From a virus: a stretch of DNA of 24,202 nucleotides. Positions 7,030 through 14,021 of the stretch are shown here, piece after piece. Both the position numbers and the translations under genes were made by a program. The notes under the pieces are model-generated. The model did no database searches. It saw only the letters and a program-made list of their open reading frames with translations, and was not told the origin of the DNA. The stretch lies in the IMG/VR virus record IMGVR_UViG_3300046514_000577, positions 1 to 24,202 of that record. One strand, 5' to 3'. How positions within the stretch are numbered: the first letter of the stretch is position 1; every line of letters begins with the position of its first letter.

Positions 7030-7343
7030 GGTTCAAGCTGCTCGCACCGCATGTAATCCAGGACGTGCTGCGCGAGAAGGGCGAGGTCGTCGAGGATCCG
7101 CCAGCTGGCGCATCGCCGCTGATGGAGGGGTTGGACGACGAGGCCCGGTCGGCCGTGGCCTACGCCAAGCTCAAAGTTTTTGGCCGGTATCCTTGGCCCT
7201 ATGGGCTCTACCCGCCGTCCGGCACGCCGTTGGATGCGCCGCCGATCGACCGGCCGCTCGACGACAACCAGCCGATCTTCCATTTCGTCGGGACACCGGA
7301 ATACACCGGCTCCGGCGGCGGTGCGGGTGGGCCGCCGTCATGA
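7026..7343 (+). CDS. small phage protein, paralogue of its neighbours
   Basis: 105 residues from the ATG at 7026, which overlaps the preceding TGA. The N-terminus MRFKLLAPHVIQDVLREKGE and the block SPLMEGLDDEARSAVAYAKL copy the layout of the preceding two genes. The C-terminal half is Pro/Gly-rich (GRYPWPYGLYPPSGTPLDAP) and ends in a Gly-rich tail. A longer upstream extension in this frame lies inside the previous gene and is rejected. Function is unknown; a virion role is inferred from position. Confidence 0.78.
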   Translation: MRFKLLAPHVIQDVLREKGEVVEDPPAGASPLMEGLDDEARSAVAYAKLKVFGRYPWPYGLYPPSGTPLDAPPIDRPLDDNQPIFHFVGTPEYTGSGGGAGGPPS

Positions 7344-8464
7344 CCGCGGGAGCGTCGCCTATATTGATCTGTCAGCGAGCGCTGGCGGATATCGGGACTC
7401 GCTCCTCGATAACCGGGCTAGATCTCCAGAGTTTCCCCAACGCACTGAATTTGTACGGGCAGGAATCGGCGTACTGCTCTTTATATTATGCCGGCATTAA
7501 AGATCACATCTTGCGCGCGGCTAACTGGAATTTTGCCAAGCGATCGACAGCGCTCCAGTTGTGGAAGGCACTTCCCGGCACGTCCGAGAACCCAACTCAA
7601 GCCACAATCAGCGGGTGGAGTCCGCTGTATCCCGCACCACCCTGGACTTTCTCTTATATATTGCCGAGTGACTGCCTACGGGCGCGGGCGCTGATCGGTC
7701 AACCGCAGCAGGTACCGATTGCTCCCCCGATATTCAGCGGCTCAACTGGAACTAATCCGCCAATCTCGCAGCGGCTGCCAATGGCGCGGTTTGAGGTTGC
7801 CTCTGATCTGTTGGACAACATAGGGCAACAGGTTGGCCAAACTTATGGTGTTACAAACGTATCCATTACGGCTACCGGGGCGGGCCATCGGCCTGGTGAT
7901 ATTATTAGCCTTGTTGGCGGTGCTTATTTCGGTGTCGGTACTTTTGTCCAGGTCGATGCAACGTTCAACTATTCCGCCGGTAATGTTAGTGCCGTAAATG
8001 TATTGTTTCCGGGGACTTATCAAAGCGATCCCATCGGACTTACACTATTGCAGGCTGGCACGACTGGGAACGGTGTATCTCTGAGTGCGACCGTTACCGC
8101 AAGTGCTCCCAACCAGGGTGCGCAAACTGTCCTTCTAACCAACCAAGAATTTCCGGTGCTTGAATACACCTACGAAGACGTGCCTGAAGTCGTGTGGGAT
8201 GCAATGTTTGAGGAGGCCATGATCGCCGCACTCGCCGCCCGGTTGGCACAGGCGTTGACCGGCGACAAGGCGCTGGCCCGCGATAAATACAACATCGCCA
8301 ACAACATCATCACCAACGCACGCGTCATGGATGGCAACGAAGGCCTGACCATCAACGACCACGTTCCCGACTGGATCCGCACCCGCGGCGCCGGCGGCGG
8401 ACTGGGGTACGAGGCCTTCTTTTATCCGCTTGGACCTCTGTTCCCGGTAGCACCGCTTGTTTGA
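7340..8464 (+). CDS. tail tubular protein A-like (T7 gp11-like adaptor)
   Basis: 374 residues from ATG 7340 (overlapping the previous stop). The start 'ILICQRALADIGTRSSITGL' and 'HILRAANWNFAKRSTALQL' near residues 55-75, then 'PPWTFSYILPSDCLRARAL' at about 100-118, and 'EYTYEDVPEVVWDAMFEEAMIAALAARLAQALTGDK' type helix region at 275-310 are typical of podovirus tail adaptor proteins that join portal to nozzle. Residues about 165-260 are an inserted beta-rich Gly/Val/Ser segment (TATGAGHRPGDIISLVGGAY ... VSAVNVLFPGTYQS) between two conserved core parts. Its DNA is about 51% G+C (7801-8100, hand count), lower than the flanks, suggesting a separately acquired domain. Confidence 0.85.
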   Translation: MTAGASPILICQRALADIGTRSSITGLDLQSFPNALNLYGQESAYCSLYYAGIKDHILRAANWNFAKRSTALQLWKALPGTSENPTQATISGWSPLYPAPPWTFSYILPSDCLRARALIGQPQQVPIAPPIFSGSTGTNPPISQRLPMARFEVASDLLDNIGQQVGQTYGVTNVSITATGAGHRPGDIISLVGGAYFGVGTFVQVDATFNYSAGNVSAVNVLFPGTYQSDPIGLTLLQAGTTGNGVSLSATVTASAPNQGAQTVLLTNQEFPVLEYTYEDVPEVVWDAMFEEAMIAALAARLAQALTGDKALARDKYNIANNIITNARVMDGNEGLTINDHVPDWIRTRGAGGGLGYEAFFYPLGPLFPVAPLV

Positions 8465-8471
8465 GGGGAGG
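8465..8471 (+). promoter_or_regulatory. ribosome binding site for the 52-residue membrane protein
   Basis: GGGGAGG starts directly after the stop codon of the tail adaptor gene and lies 5 bases from the ATG at 8477. It is one of the strongest ribosome sites in this part of the operon and supports the short gene that follows. Confidence 0.6.
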
Positions 8472-8476
8472 GCAAA

Positions 8477-8635
8477 ATGATCCTCGAAATCCTGTTCGTC
8501 GTGGTGATGTTCCTCTGGCTCCTGACGATCCTGCCGTTCCCGCCCTTGGCGCCGTTCGCGGCGAGCAGTGCGTTCTTCGCCTTCACGGCGGTGTTGTTGC
8601 TCGGGCTGTTTATTTTCCTGCCCGCGATGCGCTGA
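8477..8635 (+). CDS. small two-helix membrane protein, 52 residues
   Basis: A short ORF in the gap between two tail genes. It encodes MILEILFVVVMFLWLLTILP, a short FPPLAPF turn, then a second hydrophobic stretch (FFAFTAVLLLGLFIFLPAMR). Almost the whole protein is two membrane helices with a proline turn. The strong Shine-Dalgarno and exact fit into an otherwise empty 189-base gap support a real gene. Size and topology would be compatible with a small holin, pinholin or antiholin-type protein, or an unrelated membrane protein; no family is recognised. If it is a lysis protein, its position amid tail genes would be unusual. Confidence 0.75.
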   Translation: MILEILFVVVMFLWLLTILPFPPLAPFAASSAFFAFTAVLLLGLFIFLPAMR

Positions 8636-8653
8636 TCGTGGTCGCGACCGTCG

Positions 8654-11059
8654 ATGGCTGATGCGTCAATCATCCAACCCTCATTCGCTTCGGGCGAAGT
8701 GTCGCCCGATCTCTACGGCCGTGTCGATCTGGCGAAGTTCCATGTCGGCGCGGCGACGATGCGCAACTTCTTCGTCAACTACAAAGGCGGTGCCTCGACC
8801 CGGCCGGGAACCCAGTTTATCGCCAACACCGGCACGGGGCCGATCCGGTTGCGGCGGTTTGTGTTCTCGGCGACCCAGACCTACATCCTGGTGTTCGGCG
8901 TCAACACCCTGCAGTTCGTGAAGAACCCGATGACGCCGGCCTACCCGAACTCGAGCAACTCGGGGTTCATCCTGTCGGGCGGTTCGCCTTATACGATCAC
9001 GACGCCCTACGGGTCGGCGGACTTGCCGGGTCTGAAGTTTTCGCAATCCGCCGACATCATGAACATCACTTGCTCCAATTACGCTCAACCCCGGGCGATC
9101 CTGTCGCGGTTCTCGGATACCAACTGGACGCTGACCACGCCCGTGACCGGCAGCTCGATAGCGGCGCCGCTGGGGCCGACGACATCGATCACCGGCCCGC
9201 CAAGCGGCTCGACCGATCCCCTGCAGACAACCTACCTCTACGCGGTGACCGCCGTTGGATCCGATGGCGAGGAAAGCAGCATCAGCGGGTTTGCTTACGT
9301 TCACGGCCTCGACATGGCCTCAACCTTGGGATCGGTCACCCTGACCTGGCCGTCGGTTGCCGCGGCGAGCTACTACAATGTGTATCGGGCAATCGCCACG
9401 TCGGGAAACTCGGTCCCCTCGCTCGGGCAGCAGCTAGGCTTTCTCGGGTTTTCTACTGGTCCGTCGTTTGTCGACAGCAACATCGTGCCCGATTTTACCC
9501 GGTCGCCACCGTCGCACAGCGATCCGTTCTCGCCCAGCCAGATCATCGCAATTAATCTTGCCCTGACCGGTTCGGGGTATGACATCGGCGCGACGACGAT
9601 CAATTCGCCCGGCAGCTCGTTTCTCATACCTATTTTCGACAGTCATACGGCCGGTTCCCCTGGTTCTATCGTTGCGGTGTCGATACTTAATCCCGGCGAG
9701 AACATAACAAATGGCGCGCCGATTACGGCGAGCGGCCCGACCGGAAGCGGCTTTGCGGCGACGGTAATCACTGGTCCCACCAACAACAACCCGGCGGTGT
9801 CCGCCTACTTCCAGCAACGGCTGATGCTCGCCAGCACGCCGAACAATCCGGTGACGCTGTGGGGAAGCCGGAACGGCTACTACAACAACTTCGACAAATC
9901 CAACCCGATCGTCGACAGCGACTCGATCGAATTCACCCTCGCCGTGCAGCAGGTCAATGCCATCGAGTGGATGGTCACGATGCCCGGCGGATTGGTGCTG
10001 TTCACCGATGCTGGCGTGCAGCAGCTGACCGGCGGCTCGCAGACCGCGACCAACCCGCTGGCGGTAACGCCGAGCTCGGCCGTCGTCGTGCCGCAGTCCT
10101 ATTATGGCGCGAACCAGTTCTGCGAGCCGATCGTTATCAATTACGACATCCTCTATGTCCAGTCGGAAGGCGCGACGGTCCGCGACCTGCAGTACAATTT
10201 CTTTGTTAATATCTACACCGGCACTGACATCACTCTTTTGTCGAGCCACCTGTTCTATCCGCATTCGATAGTCGACTGGGCCTATCAGGATGTGCCGTTC
10301 AAGTGCGTGTGGATCATCCGTGATGATGGCGTGCTGCTCTCGCTGACCTACCTGAAGGAGCAGGAAATAACCGGGTTTGCCCGTCACGATAGCCAGGGCG
10401 GTGTCTTTGAGAGCGTGGCAGTGATCCGCGAAGGCACCATGGATGCGGTCTATTTTGTCGTCAACCGCGGCGGCAATCGGTACATCGAGCGGCTGTGCGA
10501 TCGGCAATATCAGGGCGGTGTGTCGACGGCTTGGTGCCTCGACGCGGCGTTGTCGTACAGCGGAGCGCCGGTAACTGTCGTAAGCGGACTCGATCATCTT
10601 AACGGGCAGTCGGTCATGGCGCTGGCCGATGGTACGCCGCGCGGGCCATTCACCGTTGCGTCCGGTGCGATAACCCTCCCCGTTGCGGCGTCGAACATCG
10701 TCGCCGGGCTCTCGATCCAGGCTCAGCTGCAGACGCTCTATCTCGACGTCGGCGAAGGCGGCGGGTCGATCCAGGGCAAGCGCAAGAAGATCGCGGCGAT
10801 GTCGACGCGGGTGAAGGAGACGGCGGGTCTCAAGATCGGCACCACGTTCAACACGCTGACACCGTTTCGCCCGGGCGTTTCGTCGACCGACCCGGCGGCC
10901 TGGCCGGCGCCGCCGGGGCTGATCACCGGCGACATGCGGCTGGTGATGGATCCGGCCTATCAGGTCGCCGGCAGCGTCTGCATCCAGCAGGACGACCCGC
11001 TGCCCGCGACGGTGCTCGCGGTTATCCCCGAGATCAGCATTGGGGATGGACAGCGATGA
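8654..11059 (+). CDS. tail tubular protein B-like nozzle protein
   Basis: 801 residues, the size of T7 gp12-type nozzle proteins. The N-terminus (IQPSFASGEVSPDLYGRVDL, then AATMRNFFVNYKGGASTRPG) is the hallmark of this large phage family. Residues about 175-285 look like a fibronectin-III-type domain (TTYLYAVTAVGSDGEESSIS, then VTLTWPSVAAASYYNVYRA). Residues about 300-380 are a Gly-rich beta segment (LTGSGYDIGATTINSPGS ... SIVAVSILNPGENITNGAPI) of the same style as the insert in the adaptor protein. The conserved core resumes with QQRLMLASTPNNPVTLWGSR near 387-406. It would form the tail tip channel. The ATG at 8654 lacks a good Shine-Dalgarno, but the conserved start supports it. The stop overlaps the next start. 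Confidence 0.88.
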   Translation: MADASIIQPSFASGEVSPDLYGRVDLAKFHVGAATMRNFFVNYKGGASTRPGTQFIANTGTGPIRLRRFVFSATQTYILVFGVNTLQFVKNPMTPAYPNSSNSGFILSGGSPYTITTPYGSADLPGLKFSQSADIMNITCSNYAQPRAILSRFSDTNWTLTTPVTGSSIAAPLGPTTSITGPPSGSTDPLQTTYLYAVTAVGSDGEESSISGFAYVHGLDMASTLGSVTLTWPSVAAASYYNVYRAIATSGNSVPSLGQQLGFLGFSTGPSFVDSNIVPDFTRSPPSHSDPFSPSQIIAINLALTGSGYDIGATTINSPGSSFLIPIFDSHTAGSPGSIVAVSILNPGENITNGAPITASGPTGSGFAATVITGPTNNNPAVSAYFQQRLMLASTPNNPVTLWGSRNGYYNNFDKSNPIVDSDSIEFTLAVQQVNAIEWMVTMPGGLVLFTDAGVQQLTGGSQTATNPLAVTPSSAVVVPQSYYGANQFCEPIVINYDILYVQSEGATVRDLQYNFFVNIYTGTDITLLSSHLFYPHSIVDWAYQDVPFKCVWIIRDDGVLLSLTYLKEQEITGFARHDSQGGVFESVAVIREGTMDAVYFVVNRGGNRYIERLCDRQYQGGVSTAWCLDAALSYSGAPVTVVSGLDHLNGQSVMALADGTPRGPFTVASGAITLPVAASNIVAGLSIQAQLQTLYLDVGEGGGSIQGKRKKIAAMSTRVKETAGLKIGTTFNTLTPFRPGVSSTDPAAWPAPPGLITGDMRLVMDPAYQVAGSVCIQQDDPLPATVLAVIPEISIGDGQR

Positions 11060-11493
11060 GCGTCGATATCGTCCCAGCGGAGCCATTTCACGTGAAACAG
11101 GCGCTGGCCCATCTGCGTGAGTTTGACAAAGGCACTATCGAGAAATGCACCGCACCCGAAGCGATCCTGCTCGATGAGATCCGCTACGCGACGATGGCCT
11201 GCGCCGGGCTGATCGATGGCCAGGTCGCCTGTGTTTGGGGCATGCGGGCAAACGTTATTCTTAATGACAGCGCCTATCTGTGGATGCTGACGACGCAGCT
11301 GGTCGACGAGCACCCGTTTATCTTTGTCCGTCACTCGCAGCTGATGGCGGAGGAGATCCTCCAGCGGTTCTCCTTTATCCACGGCTGGGTGCTTGCCGAC
11401 AACCACCGCTCGATCAAATGGCTGCAGTGGCTCGGCGGCACGCTCGTGCCGGGCGTAGACGGCGTGTTGAACTTCACGATCGGGAGAGCGTGA
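11056..11493 (+). CDS. GNAT-fold phage protein, T7 gp13-like (internal virion protein A type)
   Basis: 145 residues. The layout matches the small acetyltransferase-fold family that includes T7 gp13 (DUF2833): an N-terminal IVPAEPFHVKQALAHLREFD, central 'GLIDGQVACVWGMRAN', then YLWMLTTQLVDEHPFIFVRH and SIKWLQWLGGTLVPGVDGVL. In T7 gp13 is needed for assembly of active particles. The protein keeps the general GNAT shape, but I see no clear acetyl-CoA binding loop (Q/RxxGxG/A), so enzymatic acetylation should not be assumed. The ATG overlaps the previous stop (ATGA), and the TGA overlaps the next ATG (TGATG). Confidence 0.8.
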   Translation: MSVDIVPAEPFHVKQALAHLREFDKGTIEKCTAPEAILLDEIRYATMACAGLIDGQVACVWGMRANVILNDSAYLWMLTTQLVDEHPFIFVRHSQLMAEEILQRFSFIHGWVLADNHRSIKWLQWLGGTLVPGVDGVLNFTIGRA

Positions 11494-12029
11494 TGGACCC
11501 GGTGACCATGGCCGTCGTCTCGCTCGGCGCGACCGCGCTCAGCGCCGGCGTCGGGGCGATCGGCGCGGAGAAGCAGGCCGAGGCGCAGCAGGCCAGCGCC
11601 AACTACCAGGCGCAGGTCGCCGAGAACAACGCCACCACTGCCCGGCAGAACGCGCAGTACGCGACGCAGGCCGCGGCGGTGAACGCACAGAACACGGATC
11701 TCCAGACACGACAGACGCTGGGGAAGGAGGTGGCGGGCGCCTCCGCCTCGGGGCTGGACCCGACCACCGGCTCGCCGGTGGATGTGCGGACGGGGACGGG
11801 GGAAGTCGGGCGCCTCACCTCGCTGGAGGATGTCCAGAAGGGCGCGCTGACGGCCTATGGCTACCAGACGCAGGCGACGGGTTATGTCGCGCAGGCGGGG
11901 CTTGACCGGGCGACGGGTGCTCGTGCCAAGCAGGCGGGGGACATCGGGGCGGTCTCGAGCATCCTCGGCGGGGCGTCGAGCTTCGCCAGCAAGTGGTCGG
12001 GGTTCCAGAACCAGGGAGTGTTTGGCTAG
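11493..12029 (+). CDS. internal virion protein B-like (T7 gp14-like)
   Basis: 178 residues from ATG 11493, with GGGAG (11482-11486) upstream; GTG 11490 is an alternative one codon earlier. The N-terminus (MDPVTMAVVSLGATALSAGV) is hydrophobic with small residues, followed by a long Ala/Gln-rich helix (AEAQQASANYQAQVAENNAT) likely to be coiled coil. The C-terminus is Gly/Ser-rich (SSILGGASSFASKWSGFQNQ). This pattern is seen in the ejection protein gp14-type family, which inserts in the outer membrane in T7. Assignment rests on composition, size and position between gp13-like and large internal proteins. Confidence 0.75.
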   Translation: MDPVTMAVVSLGATALSAGVGAIGAEKQAEAQQASANYQAQVAENNATTARQNAQYATQAAAVNAQNTDLQTRQTLGKEVAGASASGLDPTTGSPVDVRTGTGEVGRLTSLEDVQKGALTAYGYQTQATGYVAQAGLDRATGARAKQAGDIGAVSSILGGASSFASKWSGFQNQGVFG

Positions 12030-14021
12030 ATGCCGACCGTCCCCGCAGCTGGTTATGACACGGGTCCGGCAGCCCCGCCGCAGATCGACCCGCGGCTTCC
12101 GGTCGACGACTTCCTGCGGATCGACGCCAGGCCCGAGGCGTTTGGTGGCGCGGTTGGTACAGCGCTCACCCGCGCTGGGGGAGAACTTGAGAAGGGCGCG
12201 GGCGAGCTCGCGCAGGCCGCGATCAGCCGGCAGGACTTCTTTAATAAGGTCTCCTCCGATAACGCCAATACCGAGTTCATGAAGGAGAGCCACAAGCTGT
12301 TCTATGGCGACCCCGACGCCGGGGTTAATCCGGTCACTGGGCAAGCGAACAAACCCGGGTTCTTTGCGCTGAAGGGGCAGGATGCGATCGATGCCGGTCC
12401 TCCGAACGATGCGCTCGACAAACTCCAGCGCGACATCGCTGCCCGGCTCCCCAACGATCGGGCGCGGCTCGACTTCAACACCGAGACGCGCCGCCTGCGG
12501 ACGTATCAGGACGGTGAGATCAGCCGGCATTGGGACGAGCAGCTAAAGACCGCCGGAACCGCGACGCTGGCGGCTAAGGCCGATCTGCACGATCGGGACG
12601 CGGCGACTTACTTTAACGATCCGACGCGACTGGCGGACATATTGGAGACGGGCCGGCAGGACGCGACAAAGGCGGCGCAGATTGCCAACGGGATGAACGC
12701 CGACCCGGCGATCCTCGCCGATGCCCGCGCCAAGTCCGATGCAAAGGTCTACGGCTCGGCGTACCGGGCGGCGATCGCCGCAGGCCAACTGGATCGGGCT
12801 GATGCGCTAAAGAACGAAGCGATCGCCCGCGGCATCTGGACCGGCCAACAGGCCGACGATGCCGAGCGGCTCATAGAGCCAAAGCGCAACCAGCAGATCG
12901 GCAAAGATGCCGGGCGGGCGGGATTTACTGGTGGCGCGGGTGGCGGTGGGGGCGGGGCCGCACGGGCCACAGGGTTAGTTCCTTACACGCCATCGTCCGA
13001 CATGCTGAGCGGCACCGGCATGAGTGCCGACCAGTACGAGATCTTCCGCAGCCATGTCGCCGCCCGGGAAAGCGGCAGCTACGCCCAGCCGCCCAATGCC
13101 GGGGGGTACATGGGGCGGTATCAGATGGGGTCGAGCGAGATCAAGGATACCGCCAATCGTCTGGGTGTGCCGGCCCCGACCCAGCAGCAGTTCCTCAGTG
13201 ATCCCGCGCTCCAGGAACGCTTCTTCGAGAACTACACCCTCGACCACCACAACAGTTTGATGGCGCAGAGCACGCAATACCGTAACGCGCCACCGACCGA
13301 AAAGGCGGCGATCCTGATGGGCGCCCATCTCGGCGGGGTCCAGGGGGTGCAGAATTACCTAGCCGGCAAGAGCGACCCCGCCGACAGCAACGGGACACAT
13401 ATCAGCGATTACGTGACGAGTATGCGGCGGGCAATGGCTGGTGGCGCAGCACCTGCCGCCCAGCCGGCCACCGCCACACCGTCATCTGGCGCGATCGAGG
13501 TCTGGGGTGACAGTCTGGGTGTTGGATTGAACTCCATCCTTAAGACACCAGGCCACACCAAATCGGGGGCGCCGACAACAGACATTCTCGACGACATTAA
13601 AGCCCAGCCGGAGGACTCGTGGGCGGGCAAGACCGTGGTGCTCTCGTCCGGGTCTAACGGGCCTAAGATGAGTGAGGTCAGGCAAACCATAGAGTACCTC
13701 CAGGCTCACAAGGCCAATGTCGTCGTTGTTGGCTACGGCACTAAGGGACAGCTTCCGCAGCGGAATGCTGAACTTCAGCAGATGGCGGGGGAGTTGAAGG
13801 TTCCCGTCATCGCCGCGGAGCAAGTGGGCCCTGATGGCGTGCATCCTGGCGGACGGGGCTATCAGAGCATGGCCGACAAGATACGGGCGGCGGCGGGGGG
13901 TAGTCCCGCGACCGGCAAGCCGCAGACCGCGCCCGAGGGCACCATCATTCAGAGCCCCGGCAAACCGCCACTGCAGAATGTCGGCGGCAAGTGGGTGCCC
14001 TACTTGCCCGAGGGCGTCTGA
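12030..14021 (+). CDS. internal virion protein with lytic transglycosylase and SGNH hydrolase domains
   Basis: 663 residues. Residues 1-290 are mostly helical (ejection-protein scaffold), followed by a Gly-rich linker (about 299-310). Residues about 330-445 look like a lytic transglycosylase: catalytic-type Glu347 in HVAARESGSY, then GGYMGRYQMG (359-367), which matches the G-x-x-G-x-YQ signature. After an Ala/Pro linker (470-486), residues about 488-622 look like an SGNH/GDSL hydrolase: block I IEVWGDSLGVGL with Ser495, block III SSGSN with Asn543, and block V PDGVHPGG with Asp602 and His605. The first activity would cut peptidoglycan glycan strands during DNA entry; the second suggests removal of ester groups such as O-acetyl or lipid groups. 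All catalytic positions are seen in sequence; activities are inferred. AGGGAG at 12013-12018 precedes the ATG. Confidence 0.87.
   Translation: MPTVPAAGYDTGPAAPPQIDPRLPVDDFLRIDARPEAFGGAVGTALTRAGGELEKGAGELAQAAISRQDFFNKVSSDNANTEFMKESHKLFYGDPDAGVNPVTGQANKPGFFALKGQDAIDAGPPNDALDKLQRDIAARLPNDRARLDFNTETRRLRTYQDGEISRHWDEQLKTAGTATLAAKADLHDRDAATYFNDPTRLADILETGRQDATKAAQIANGMNADPAILADARAKSDAKVYGSAYRAAIAAGQLDRADALKNEAIARGIWTGQQADDAERLIEPKRNQQIGKDAGRAGFTGGAGGGGGGAARATGLVPYTPSSDMLSGTGMSADQYEIFRSHVAARESGSYAQPPNAGGYMGRYQMGSSEIKDTANRLGVPAPTQQQFLSDPALQERFFENYTLDHHNSLMAQSTQYRNAPPTEKAAILMGAHLGGVQGVQNYLAGKSDPADSNGTHISDYVTSMRRAMAGGAAPAAQPATATPSSGAIEVWGDSLGVGLNSILKTPGHTKSGAPTTDILDDIKAQPEDSWAGKTVVLSSGSNGPKMSEVRQTIEYLQAHKANVVVVGYGTKGQLPQRNAELQQMAGELKVPVIAAEQVGPDGVHPGGRGYQSMADKIRAAAGGSPATGKPQTAPEGTIIQSPGKPPLQNVGGKWVPYLPEGV

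Noticed and set aside
9434-11086. 550-codon ORF on the minus strand opposite the nozzle gene
   Set aside because: Arg/Asp/His-rich shadow of a conserved tail gene in a high-G+C genome; no domain recognised.
11056-11493. Functional acetyltransferase
   Set aside because: The fold is GNAT-like, but no acetyl-CoA binding motif is visible and family members in phages act in assembly.
11331-12530. 399-codon ORF on the minus strand across three genes
   Set aside because: Spans several coupled plus-strand genes and has shadow-type Arg/Leu-rich composition.
12900-12965. Gly-rich repeat as a possible recombination hot spot
   Set aside because: It is a short codon-level low-complexity linker between domains of one protein; no longer-range repeat partner was found.
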